DNA from: Vibrio panuliri
Lineage (GTDB): Bacteria > Pseudomonadota > Gammaproteobacteria > Enterobacterales > Vibrionaceae
Reading direction: 5' to 3'
Length of the DNA: 64,000 nucleotides
Assembly: GCF_009938205.1 (NCBI RefSeq)
Contig: NZ_AP019655.1
Location: 992,001-1,056,000 of the forward strand
In this document: in pieces, positions 36,859-45,426 of the stretch
Layout of the letters: each line of letters begins with the position of its first letter
Numbering within the stretch: the first letter of the stretch is position 1
Made by a program: the position numbers and the translations under genes
The notes under the pieces: generated by a model
Seen by the model: only the letters and a program-made list of their open reading frames with translations
The model's database searches: none
What the model was told of the DNA's origin: nothing

Positions 36859-37527
36859 ATGAACGTACTTGTCGTTTACTGGCATCCTGAACCAAAAAGT
36901 TTTAACGGAGCAATGTTCAACAAAGCCGTTGAAGTCCTTGAAGCTGAGGGACATCAAGTCAAAACCTCTAACTTACACCAAATGAAGTTTGATCCAGTCT
37001 CAGGCAGACATAATTTTACCACCACCAGTGATGCAGACTTTTTCAAGCAACAATTAGAAGAGATGCATGCCACAGAGCAGAATGGCTTTGCACCTGAGAT
37101 CGAAGCTGAGATCCAAAAACTTGAATGGTGTGATTTGGTCATTTTTCAGTTTCCACTCTGGTGGTTCGGCATGCCGGCAATGCTAAAGGGTTGGGTTGAT
37201 CGTGTGTTTGCGATGGGTAGAACTTATGGGGGTGGACGTTTTTATCAAGATGGCGTTTACAAGGGTAAAAAAGCAATGCTTAGTGTCACAATGGGAGGCC
37301 CTGAAGAAGCGTATGTAAAAGATGGCTGGAATGGTGATTTGAACGGTATTCTGCGCCCAATTCACCGAGGTATTCTTGAGTTCAACGGTTTTTCAGTCTT
37401 AGCCCCCCAAGCCACTTATGGACCGGCTAGAAAAACTGAGGAAGAGCTTATCGATGAGTTAGAGGCGTATGCAGAGCGTCTAAGAGGTATTTTCTCAGAA
37501 TCGATTGTGACTATCGGCCAATACTGA
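36859..37527 (+). CDS. NAD(P)H dehydrogenase (quinone)/flavodoxin-fold oxidoreductase
   Basis: 222 residues with the flavodoxin-like fold of the NQO1/MdaB/KefF family: NVLVVYWHPEPKSFNGA at the N-terminus for phosphate of FAD/FMN, and QFPLWWFGMPAMLKGWVDRVFAMG in the middle, the family signature around the isoalloxazine ring. Enzymes of this family reduce quinones or other electrophiles by two electrons. Likely induced through the divergent LysR gene. The next gene begins immediately after its stop codon. Confidence 0.88.
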   Translation: MNVLVVYWHPEPKSFNGAMFNKAVEVLEAEGHQVKTSNLHQMKFDPVSGRHNFTTTSDADFFKQQLEEMHATEQNGFAPEIEAEIQKLEWCDLVIFQFPLWWFGMPAMLKGWVDRVFAMGRTYGGGRFYQDGVYKGKKAMLSVTMGGPEEAYVKDGWNGDLNGILRPIHRGILEFNGFSVLAPQATYGPARKTEEELIDELEAYAERLRGIFSESIVTIGQY

Positions 37528-37548
37528 TTGATCAGAGTGAGTGGAAAA

Positions 37549-37872
37549 ATGAGACCTGAAAAAAATCAACTGGTCCAAACATTGAAAAGCTGGGGGGCAA
37601 CACAAGCACAAATCGATGCCATTTTGCCTAACAGGGGAAATGCGTGCGACAAACACCCTGATCACCTTAAACAGCGTCAGCACATTATAGAATCAATTGA
37701 TGAGTGTTTGCAGTTACTGTTTCCAGATGAGAGAAAGAGACAATACTTTATGTCTCATCCTAGCCGCACGGTATTTTTCACCCAGCGTAAGCCATTAGAT
37801 GTTCTAGCGTCAGGTAGTATCTCTGATCTGGAACAGAGCTATCACAGCATTCGTAGCATGTTGTGTATTTAG
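37549..37872 (+). CDS. ParS/MbcA-like (DUF2384) domain protein, no partner toxin
   Basis: 107 residues from the ATG at 37549, 22 bases after the oxidoreductase gene. A short helical N-terminal half is followed by LLFPDERKRQYFMSHPSRT and QRKPLDVLASGSISDLEQSYHSI, which resembles the C-terminal toxin-binding domain of Xre/MbcA/ParS antitoxins (consensus ending in PLELL..G). No RES-domain or other toxin gene is adjacent, and an N-terminal DNA-binding helix-turn-helix of Xre type is not obvious. Function unknown; may be a domesticated antitoxin-fold regulator. Confidence 0.6.
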   Translation: MRPEKNQLVQTLKSWGATQAQIDAILPNRGNACDKHPDHLKQRQHIIESIDECLQLLFPDERKRQYFMSHPSRTVFFTQRKPLDVLASGSISDLEQSYHSIRSMLCI

Positions 37873-37983
37873 TAAGCCTAAATAACCCTCGAGTTGGCTC
37901 GTTATATAACACGTTGTTTACTCATAACTTATCGATAGCTAATGTACTTAACTTGGTACTGGTACATTAGATCTAAGCGGAAG

Positions 37984-39018
37984 TTATAGATTAACTCTGG
38001 CGATTTTTTGTTTGGGCGATTCCCCTGTCCAGCGTTTAAATGCGCGACTGAAGGCACTGGAATCAGAGAAGCCGAGTTCGTGGGCAATATAAGTCACACT
38101 TAGGTTTTCTTGATTGAGCATGTTGAGACTTAGTTCGAGACGGTATTTATCGAACAAACGGCGAAAACTCACTCCTTCATGTTGCAAACGTCGGTTTAAG
38201 GTGCGTGGGCTCATGTTTAGCCCGGCGGCAACACTTTCCAAGCTAATCAGGTTCACTGTTGTATTTTGCAGAACCCTGTTCACTTTATACAGAATACTGT
38301 TTTCAGCTAAATGGTAAGTTTGCTGCTCGGCTAATGCTATGAGCCGATCGTGTAACTCCGGGTCAAAGTTACGATGAACTTTATCTACTAACTGTTTGTT
38401 AAACAAAAAATAACGCGCTGGATAGCCTTTACGAACTTCAACATTAAAGATTTGCTCAATCAGGGGAGTTACATCGTTATCAATGGTGATGCGGTTTATA
38501 TGGATCGGCAAGCGCAAGGTTGGCGCTTTAAGGTAACGACGTATCATCTTGAGGATTATACTCAGATAGAGTCCGAGGCTTAAGTGACTGACTAAGGTTA
38601 TTTCATCGACAAACTCATGGGTAACAACCCAAAGCTCCAACTCTCCGTGTTTGGTTTCTCGGCAAATCAATTTTAACAGTGGGTGAATATGAATAGAGTA
38701 ACGACAAAGCAGTTCACAGAAACGAACTAGTGTCGGAGCGGTTAACATCGTCAGAACGGGTGCTCCCAGTTCAATTTCATCAAAATAGTCTGCGGTGAGG
38801 CTAAAACACTCAAACAGATCATCTCCGTGTGACTGATATACCTGAGTAATCGCATGTTCAAGCTGATAAGCAGAGACCGATTGAGCAAAGCATAACGCTT
38901 GGTACTGTTCATCACCGCCCCAAAATTGACTACTCTCTGCAAACTTTTGCTTAAGTGCCGCATCAAATGTTTTAAACCAAAATATCGGTAATTGAGTACT
39001 AAACTCCGTTGTCTTCAT
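37984..39018 (-). CDS. AraC family transcriptional regulator
   Basis: 344 residues. The N-terminal ~200 residues are of the arabinose-binding-like type found in OruR/ArgR-type activators; the C-terminal ~100 residues form two helix-turn-helix motifs (SLESVAAGLNMSPRTLNRRLQ and VTYIAHELGFSDSSAFSRAFK) ending in the family's WTGESPKQ. It probably regulates the outer-membrane protein gene or other loci; the neighbour on the same strand is about 95 bases upstream, so a shared transcript is possible. Effector unknown. Confidence 0.9.
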   Translation of the reverse strand: MKTTEFSTQLPIFWFKTFDAALKQKFAESSQFWGGDEQYQALCFAQSVSAYQLEHAITQVYQSHGDDLFECFSLTADYFDEIELGAPVLTMLTAPTLVRFCELLCRYSIHIHPLLKLICRETKHGELELWVVTHEFVDEITLVSHLSLGLYLSIILKMIRRYLKAPTLRLPIHINRITIDNDVTPLIEQIFNVEVRKGYPARYFLFNKQLVDKVHRNFDPELHDRLIALAEQQTYHLAENSILYKVNRVLQNTTVNLISLESVAAGLNMSPRTLNRRLQHEGVSFRRLFDKYRLELSLNMLNQENLSVTYIAHELGFSDSSAFSRAFKRWTGESPKQKIARVNL

Positions 39019-39112
39019 TACTAACCATTAAAATTTAAGCTTTGCTGATAGTGTAACCAAGACGGCCTTAAAGCGCATTTCGTTGCGCTCCAAGTTGTAA
39101 TCCACACCAAGT

Positions 39113-40120
39113 TTAAAACTTATAATCTAAACCCACTGAGATGATGTACTGCTCTGACTGATAGAAATCGATATTTGAACGATTACTTTGCGCACCAACA
39201 AATGACATCAGCGACCAATCTTCATAGCCCCAAATATTGGCATATTCATAAGCGAGGAATAGCCCAAAATCTTTATCTCGACGAGTTTGAGCAAAAATAG
39301 GGTTCTCTGCTTCATAGTCTCGCCATGCCGCGCTCGCGGTTAGCACAAAACCATGTTGGTTAATTCTGCGAGCATAGCTCACCTCCCCACCCAAGCTGAT
39401 GAAAGAAAGCGCATCGCCCTCAGCATCTGAGGCAAAAACATTCACTGATGGCATCAATATCGCTTGTTGCTGAGGCATTACATGACGATAAGCGGTTTTA
39501 AAATAATAGTATTTACGCTTGCGGGTTAATAACTCTCTCTGTTGCTGAGTCAAATCGAGCCCTTTCGTTCCGGTGCGTTCCTCATCAACATTTGATTCAC
39601 CCGCTGCCATATCAATATCAAACTTGGAACCTACAATATTGGTGAATTGCAAGCGATAAACGTTGCCCGAAAGATCCGTTTTGTCTCTTGATCGTTCTAC
39701 TGCATAGGGGTCATCCCACACTTCACCGGAAATTAAAGTCGGCAACACAGCAACATCAACAATTGTTCCACCAGCCAATTGCTGGCGATAACCCAACTCA
39801 AATGCAAGTGAGCCAGTCACGATATCTTCACGGGAAGTCCCCATGAACAACTGCTTATCAAGTGAATCACCAAAAGTATATTTCAGTGAGCCCAGCAGCC
39901 CAGCCGTGACGCTCACTTCGTCACCACCCTTTGATGCGAGGGCCTCAGCCGCTTGCGTACTATCTTGTTTCACATTGAGATTGCTCGAGTTTGATGTCAT
40001 CCCTGATAAAAACGTAACATTACCACTTAGACCGTGCTCTGGAGCGAGTGCTGCATGGGAACTAGAGGCAAAGATGCATGCAACAATAGCAATACATAAC
40101 ACAGCTTTCATCCAACGCAT
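39113..40120 (-). CDS. DUF2860 outer-membrane beta-barrel-like protein
   Basis: About 335 residues from the ATG at 40120 (an ATG three codons later is equally plausible; the long upstream extension lacks support). A signal peptide of about 20-25 residues ends near SSHA/ALAP, followed by alternating polar/hydrophobic strands and a C-terminal aromatic residue (YKF), typical of outer-membrane beta-barrels. The family DUF2860 is common in vibrios; no function has been established that I know of. The next gene downstream on this strand encodes an AraC regulator. Confidence 0.75.
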   Translation of the reverse strand: MRWMKAVLCIAIVACIFASSSHAALAPEHGLSGNVTFLSGMTSNSSNLNVKQDSTQAAEALASKGGDEVSVTAGLLGSLKYTFGDSLDKQLFMGTSREDIVTGSLAFELGYRQQLAGGTIVDVAVLPTLISGEVWDDPYAVERSRDKTDLSGNVYRLQFTNIVGSKFDIDMAAGESNVDEERTGTKGLDLTQQQRELLTRKRKYYYFKTAYRHVMPQQQAILMPSVNVFASDAEGDALSFISLGGEVSYARRINQHGFVLTASAAWRDYEAENPIFAQTRRDKDFGLFLAYEYANIWGYEDWSLMSFVGAQSNRSNIDFYQSEQYIISVGLDYKF

Positions 40121-40666
40121 ATCAACATAAGCAAAGTGAAACCGAGCTGTCTCTCTATGCGCGGCTGCTTTAGAAATATTCAATACTAATAGTGTTAATG
40201 GCAGGGGTTGGACACAATAATTCGATGTACTCATAACGATGACAGCCACCAGATTTTAGTAGACTCTGCGAGCAAAACTGGTGCTTTATCTTCCTATATA
40301 GATTCGATAGCAAGAATGTATCCAATCTATATTGATGATACTCGACTAATAACGCCAACCTATATACTTAACACGCCAACTTACATTGAATTAAAGCCGT
40401 GGCGAAATGGAGCCTTACCCTATTGATTCTTTATGTTTGAGCTATTCGCGGTATAACTTCGTAAATCGCTTATATAATCAATTGACTTCAAGATTCAGGA
40501 TTCAGCGCCTTGTCACTGTGGTGAGTTTACTTGGTTCGTTGACACCGTTAACGATTTTTGGTTTAGAACCACTAAACCTTCAATTCGTTACCTAGTCTTC
40601 AAACAAGTTATTCTCGCTAAACCGAGCCCTTGAGGTTACTCGAGATAAGCGCTAGCGAGGTAAAAC
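40121..40666. other. Intergenic region with no supported gene
   Basis: About 545 bases between the DUF2860 gene and the SDR gene, which diverge. Several short frames are open but none has a ribosome site or protein-like composition. The last 30 bases carry an AGG ribosome site for the SDR. Confidence 0.45.
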
Positions 40667-41371
40667 ATGAAGATACTCATCTTTGGAGGTAGTGGCGGCA
40701 TTGGTTTAGCCATTATTAAGCAGTTATTAACTCAAGGTGACAACCACGTTGTTGCAACCTATCATGCCCATTGCCCTGCGTATCGGCATCCGCAATTAGA
40801 GTGGCAAGCTCTCGATATCACAAATGAAGCGCAACTGCTCTCCCTGAGTGCCACTGTTGGCAGCTTAGATTGGGTAATCAACTGTGTGGGTGTTTTACAC
40901 GACTCATCCCATCAGCCTGAGAAAAACCTTAAGTCGATTGACCGGGATTGGTTCTTAACAAGCATAGAAACCAATGCCCTACCCACACTTTTAATTGCTA
41001 AACACTTTGGCGCAAATTTAAAACCCAGTTTATTCGCGAAATTAGCCGTCGTTTCTGCTCGTGTCGGGAGTATTTCTGACAATAAACTAGGGGGTTGGTA
41101 TAGTTATCGAAGCTCCAAAGCAGCCCTCAACATGCTAATAAAAGGCATCAGCATTGAGTGGCGTCGCCTGCTACCTCAAGCCTGTGTGTTAGCGTTACAC
41201 CCAGGCACGACGGATACCCAATTATCCGCTCCTTTTCAAGCTAATGTCGCTGCAGGAAAATTGTTCTCCCCCGAGTATGTTGCTGATTGCTTTATCAAGT
41301 TGATTGAGCAGTCAACACCCGAAGATAGTGGCATCTTCCTCGCTTACGACGGTTCGGTCATTGCTTGGTAA
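40667..41371 (+). CDS. Short-chain dehydrogenase/reductase (SDR)
   Basis: 234 residues, a classical-type Rossmann SDR. Cofactor motif GGSGGIG (7-13, a variant of TGxxxGIG), NCVG in place of NNAG, catalytic Ser in VVSARVGS, and the YRSSK box as YxxxK. Similar to the C-factor (CsgA)-type SDR group, for which the substrate in bacteria is usually unknown. The C-terminus ends with FLAYDGSVIAW, and its stop overlaps the 3' end of the convergent DUF2256 gene by 14 bases. Confidence 0.85.
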   Translation: MKILIFGGSGGIGLAIIKQLLTQGDNHVVATYHAHCPAYRHPQLEWQALDITNEAQLLSLSATVGSLDWVINCVGVLHDSSHQPEKNLKSIDRDWFLTSIETNALPTLLIAKHFGANLKPSLFAKLAVVSARVGSISDNKLGGWYSYRSSKAALNMLIKGISIEWRRLLPQACVLALHPGTTDTQLSAPFQANVAAGKLFSPEYVADCFIKLIEQSTPEDSGIFLAYDGSVIAW

Positions 41372-41519
41372 GGGATGATATTGAGCGAAGAGAACGGCAA
41401 CGTTTGGAGCAGTATTTTACGTCCTGCCAGCATCGTTGCCATTTCTTTCGCCAGCTAAATGGTCGCCCACATACAAAGCAGAGCTTACTGGGCAGGTCAC
41501 GCTTGTTCTTAACTGACAA
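41358..41519 (-). CDS. DUF2256 small zinc-ribbon-like protein
   Basis: 53 residues from a TTG at 41519, preceded by AGGA nine bases upstream. The sequence LPSKLCFVCGRPFSWRKKW followed by YCSKRCR matches DUF2256, a family of about 50 residues with two CxxC/CxxxC pairs that probably bind zinc. No role established. The start lies inside the last codons of nqrB (11-base overlap, different frame) and the end overlaps the SDR gene. Members are often found near photolyase genes in other bacteria; that partner is not here. Confidence 0.75.
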   Translation of the reverse strand: MSVKNKRDLPSKLCFVCGRPFSWRKKWQRCWQDVKYCSKRCRSLRSISSLTKQ

Positions 41520-42750
41520 TGCGTCTCTTCCTACGCTTGATGTTGCCCTCTTTGACCATAAAATCAAACAGAGGAGCAAACAAGTTAGCAAACAAAATCG
41601 CCAACATAATGCCTTCTGGATACGCCGGGTTCAAAACTCGAATGCCTATCGTCATTACACCGATCAAGATCCCGTAAGCCCATTTCCCCTTGTTAGTAAA
41701 CGCAGCCGACACAGGATCGGTCGCCATAAAGAACGCACCAAATGCCACACCACCCAGCACAAAGTGCCAGTAGAACGGCATAGAGAACATCGGGTTAGTC
41801 TCAGAACCGACGAGATTGAGCAGCGTCGAAGTCGCCGCAAGCCCCACAATGACCCCAGCGACGATCCGCCAAGACGCGATTCGCATACCAATTAGCATCA
41901 AACCCGTGAGCATAATAAATAGCGTTGAACCTTCACCCATCGAGCCCGGCAAATTACCAAGAAATGCGTCGCTCCACGCTAATGCCTCACCCGTGGTCGT
42001 GTTGACTAAACCAGACAACCCACTCTCGTACCATTGGCTCAAGGGTGTTGCTCCCGAGTAACCGTCAGCGGCGACCCATACTAAGCCGCCAGACATATTG
42101 GCCGGATAGGCAAAGTACAGAAAAGCACGTCCGGCCAAAGCCGGATTGAGGAAATTACGTCCAGTTCCGCCGAAAATTTCTTTCGCAACCACGATGCCAA
42201 ATGTAATACCTAACGCCGCTTGCCACAGAGGAATCGTCGGCGGAAGAATCAATGCAAACAGCACTGAACTCACGAAAAACCCTTCATTGACTTCATGTTT
42301 GCGAATTATCGCAAACAGCACTTCCCAAAAACCACCAACAACAAACACGGTCGCATAGATAGGCAAGAAATAACTAGCACCTAAGGCCATTTTCCCAAGC
42401 CAAGAGCTGGTCGCAAGCGCTTGCTCACTACCAAAAAACAATGTAACGCGCCAACTCGCATCGATGACTTGCTGCAACTCAGCCCCACTATAGGTCGCCA
42501 GTAAAGCCGCAACAGATTGGTTGCCGATGTTATACATGCCCCAAAACATTGCTGGAAACGTAGCAAACCACACCATAATCATGATGCGCTTGAGGTCAAC
42601 GCTATCACGGACATGAGTCATCCCTTTATTCACGGTTCCTGGTGTATAGAAAATTGTGGCGGCCGCTTCGTAGAGAGGATAAAACTTCTCATACTTGCCG
42701 CCCGGTTCAAATATGGGAGCGATTGAATCGAGCCTATCTCGGAAACTCAT
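41509..42750 (-). CDS. Orphan NqrB-like subunit of Na+-translocating NADH:quinone reductase
   Basis: 413 residues with about ten membrane helices. The family (NqrB/RnfD) is recognised by LFALILPPTIPLWQAALGITFGIVVAKEIFGGTG and the flavin-attachment motif SGAT (232-235), so Thr235 corresponds to V. cholerae Thr236 that carries covalent FMN. In Na+-NQR, NqrB carries FMN and riboflavin and takes part in Na+ transfer. No nqrA, C, D, E or F lies nearby; the whole operon presumably exists elsewhere. ATG with AGGAG at proper spacing; DUF2256 is the likely second gene. Divergent from the cytochrome bd oxidase genes with about 140 bases between starts. Confidence 0.88.
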   Translation of the reverse strand: MSFRDRLDSIAPIFEPGGKYEKFYPLYEAAATIFYTPGTVNKGMTHVRDSVDLKRIMIMVWFATFPAMFWGMYNIGNQSVAALLATYSGAELQQVIDASWRVTLFFGSEQALATSSWLGKMALGASYFLPIYATVFVVGGFWEVLFAIIRKHEVNEGFFVSSVLFALILPPTIPLWQAALGITFGIVVAKEIFGGTGRNFLNPALAGRAFLYFAYPANMSGGLVWVAADGYSGATPLSQWYESGLSGLVNTTTGEALAWSDAFLGNLPGSMGEGSTLFIMLTGLMLIGMRIASWRIVAGVIVGLAATSTLLNLVGSETNPMFSMPFYWHFVLGGVAFGAFFMATDPVSAAFTNKGKWAYGILIGVMTIGIRVLNPAYPEGIMLAILFANLFAPLFDFMVKEGNIKRRKRRIVS

Positions 42751-42894
42751 TGGACTCTCCTTTCTGCGTTTTCTACAAAATACTTATCTGCATACGAAAA
42801 CCAAACACGAAAAGGGCACTAACACTCTGATACATTTTTGAACATTTTCACTCTGACCTCGTATGTAATAGCTCATCCAGTATTGGAGGTCTTT

Positions 42895-44283
42895 ATGGAT
42901 ACGCTCGCGCTCGATCTCGCTCGATTCCAGTTTGCTTTCACTGTGTCGTTTCACATCATCTTTCCCGCTTTTACTATTGGGCTTGCTAGTTTCTTGGCTG
43001 TACTTGAGGGGCTTTGGTTAAAAACCAACAATGCGAAATATCTGCAGCTTTACAAGTACTGGCTAAAGATATTTGCCATCAGTTTTGGTATGGGCGTGGT
43101 TAGCGGCATTGTGCTGAGTTATCAATTTGGCACAAACTGGAGTGTCTTTGCTGACAAAACAGGCCCAATATTGGGTCCGCTAATGGGCTATGAAGTCTTT
43201 ACTGCTTTCTTCTTAGAAGCAGGGTTTCTTGGTGTGATGCTCTTTGGCATGGACAGAGTTGGCAAGAAGCTTCACTTCGCTGCAACATGTATCGTCGCCT
43301 TTGGTACTTTCCTCTCTGCTTTTTGGATCTTGTCGGTCAACAGTTGGATGCAAACGCCTGCTGGGTTTGGCTACAACGAAGCTGGACAGTTTGTTCCGTT
43401 AGACTGGTGGGCAGTGGTGTTTAACCCATCGTTTCCCTATCGCCTGGTGCACATGTTACTTGCTGCTTATTTAACGACGGCATTTGTTGTTGCTGCGGTA
43501 GGCGCATATCACTTACTTAAATCGCCGCAAAACCCTCTCGCCCGCACTATGTTCTCCATGGCAATGTGGCTGGCTGCTATTGTGACCCCAATCCAGATCG
43601 TCGCCGGAGACATGCACGGTCTAAATACGCTTGAGCACCAGCCGGCAAAAGTTGCGGCGATGGAAGGACACTACCAAACACATCAAGGTGCTCCGCTCAT
43701 CCTATTCGGCATCCCGAACGATCAAACCAAGTCTGTTGACTACAAAGTCGAAATTCCCAAACTGGGCAGCCTGATCCTCACTCACTCTTTTGATGGAGAG
43801 GTCAAAGGGCTCGATGCTTTCCCCGAGGATAAACACCCACCAGTTGCAATCGTTTTCTGGAGTTTTCGCGTTATGGTTGCAATTGGGTTTGGAATGCTTG
43901 CCCTTGGTCTCACTAGTCTAGTCTTGCGCAAGCGAAAAACACTCTATCAGGCATCTTGGTTCCACCGCTTGTGTGTTGTATTTGGCCCAGCAGGTTTTGT
44001 TGCTGTATTAGCTGGATGGATTACCACAGAAGTAGGACGCCAACCTTATACGGTGTATGGACTTCTAACCACAGCGCAGTCGGCGTCACCCATCGATGCC
44101 GCAGCGATTAGCGTCTCTTTAACAGCATTTGTTGTCGTCTACTTTATCGTCTTTGGCGCGGGTTTCTTCTATCTGCTCCGGCTAATGAAAAAATCGCCCA
44201 CACGCTATGAACAAGCGCTTGATAGCCGGCTGCCTGACGGGACGCAGACATCTCCCGTTTCACATTCCAACCACTTAAGTTAG
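42895..44283 (+). CDS. cioA: Cytochrome bd oxidase subunit I, cyanide-insensitive (CIO) type
   Basis: 462 residues from the ATG at 42895, which has GGAGG five bases upstream. A CydA-family protein: haem ligands correspond to H20 (SFHIIFP), the His in PYRLVHM, and the Met in SFRVMVAI; the GWITTEVGRQPY signature is present. The short Q-loop and total length (E. coli CydA is 522) point to the CIO/ short-Q-loop class, which reduces oxygen with quinol without pumping protons and often tolerates cyanide. First gene of a three-gene operon; the divergent neighbour is an nqrB-like gene. Confidence 0.88.
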   Translation: MDTLALDLARFQFAFTVSFHIIFPAFTIGLASFLAVLEGLWLKTNNAKYLQLYKYWLKIFAISFGMGVVSGIVLSYQFGTNWSVFADKTGPILGPLMGYEVFTAFFLEAGFLGVMLFGMDRVGKKLHFAATCIVAFGTFLSAFWILSVNSWMQTPAGFGYNEAGQFVPLDWWAVVFNPSFPYRLVHMLLAAYLTTAFVVAAVGAYHLLKSPQNPLARTMFSMAMWLAAIVTPIQIVAGDMHGLNTLEHQPAKVAAMEGHYQTHQGAPLILFGIPNDQTKSVDYKVEIPKLGSLILTHSFDGEVKGLDAFPEDKHPPVAIVFWSFRVMVAIGFGMLALGLTSLVLRKRKTLYQASWFHRLCVVFGPAGFVAVLAGWITTEVGRQPYTVYGLLTTAQSASPIDAAAISVSLTAFVVVYFIVFGAGFFYLLRLMKKSPTRYEQALDSRLPDGTQTSPVSHSNHLS

Positions 44284-44294
44284 AGGAGACAAAA

Positions 44295-45293
44295 ATGGAT
44301 TACGCACTTATTTGGTACGCCCTGATCGGTCTTGCTGTACTTATCTATGTGGTTCTCGACGGCTTTGATCTTGGCATCGGTATCCTCTTTCCTAGCGCCC
44401 ATAGCGATAGTGAAAGAGATTTAATGATGAACAGCATTGCTCCGGTATGGGACGGCAATGAAACTTGGCTGGTTCTTGGCGGTGGAGGGTTGTTTGCGGT
44501 ATTCCCTCTCGCCTACGCGGTTGTAATGCCGGCACTCTATGCTCCCCTCATTCTCATGCTACTTGGGTTGATTTTACGGGGCGTGTCGTTTGAGTATCGT
44601 TTCCGAACCGTGCGAGGGAAATTTCTTTGGGACAGCGCCTTCTTCTTAGGGTCACTTTTGGCGACACTGATGCAAGGCATGATGTTAGGCACTCTGCTAC
44701 AAGGCATTGAAGTTGATGGACGCGCTTATGCGGGAGGATGGTTTGATTGGTTGACACCATTTAGCCTGTTCTGCGCGTTGGCAACCCTGTGCGCTTACGT
44801 GTTACTTGGTGCCTGTTGGCTAATCATCAAAATGCCAAAGGATCTTATGAACCGCTACTACACCATCGCTAAACGCTGGGCGTTAGCCTTAGTTGCGTGC
44901 GTGACTGTTGTGAGTATTTGGCTGCCGCTTTCTAACGACCTTATCGCTACGCGTTGGTTTAGTTTTCCAGCCTCGTTGCTTTATTTTGTCATTCCAACAC
45001 TGGCGGCTTTTTGTGTCTGGCGTTTATTCGCCAACCTGATCGACCACAAAGCGATTGCGGCTTATCTCTACAGCAGCGGAATTTTTGTCCTTGCCGCCAT
45101 CGGTTTCGGTGTCAGCACCTTCCCCTACTTGGTGCCATTTGCGCTAACTTATCACCAAGCGGCTGCTCCCGACAGTAGCTTAAAGTTTCTACTCGCAGGA
45201 GCGGTAGTATTGCTGCCCCTAATAATCGCCTACACCGCCTATTCCTACTGGGTATTTCGCGGCAAACTCAAACACGGTGAGGGATATCACTGA
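44295..45293 (+). CDS. cioB: Cytochrome bd oxidase subunit II (CIO type)
   Basis: 332 residues, about eight membrane helices, of the CydB family, with the N-terminal DGFDLGIGILFPS and WDGNETWLVLGGG motifs that are typical. Pairs with the subunit I gene 11 bases upstream. Its stop codon overlaps by one base the start codon of the CydX-like peptide gene, consistent with translational coupling. Confidence 0.92.
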   Translation: MDYALIWYALIGLAVLIYVVLDGFDLGIGILFPSAHSDSERDLMMNSIAPVWDGNETWLVLGGGGLFAVFPLAYAVVMPALYAPLILMLLGLILRGVSFEYRFRTVRGKFLWDSAFFLGSLLATLMQGMMLGTLLQGIEVDGRAYAGGWFDWLTPFSLFCALATLCAYVLLGACWLIIKMPKDLMNRYYTIAKRWALALVACVTVVSIWLPLSNDLIATRWFSFPASLLYFVIPTLAAFCVWRLFANLIDHKAIAAYLYSSGIFVLAAIGFGVSTFPYLVPFALTYHQAAAPDSSLKFLLAGAVVLLPLIIAYTAYSYWVFRGKLKHGEGYH

Positions 45294-45397
45294 TGGCGAA
45301 TCGCAAAGTTCAACTCAGTTGGTTTGTGGGGATTTGGCTAGCCTCTGTTTTAGGGCTAGCCCTTTTTAGCCTGCTTATTCGCTGGATATTGACCTAA
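45293..45397 (+). CDS. CydX-like (DUF2474) small membrane peptide
   Basis: 34 residues: MANRKVQLSWFVGIWLASVL then a further hydrophobic stretch to the end. The ATG overlaps the cioB stop codon. A single membrane helix with W-x-x-x-x-W-x-x-S pattern matches the DUF2474 peptides that follow CIO-type bd oxidases, analogous to E. coli CydX, which stabilises haem binding. Too short for automatic calling. Coding bases 45336-45367 form a hairpin followed by CTTTTT (see findings). Confidence 0.8.
   Translation: MANRKVQLSWFVGIWLASVLGLALFSLLIRWILT
45336..45367 (+). terminator. Terminator-like hairpin inside the CydX-like gene
   Basis: GGCTAGCC (45336-45343) pairs with GGCTAGCC (45354-45361) across a 10-base loop, followed by CTTTTT. 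It resembles a rho-independent terminator yet lies within codons 15-25 of the peptide gene. Confidence 0.5.
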
Positions 45398-45426
45398 CTA
45401 CAGTCTACTGCTCATCTGTTACGCGG

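Noticed and set aside
40208..40595. Small plus-strand frames before the SDR gene
   Set aside because: No ribosome sites, atypical composition, and no recognisable family.
42838..42894. 19-residue N-terminal extension of the CIO subunit I
   Set aside because: GGAGG lies exactly before the ATG at 42895, and the protein from there has the standard start.
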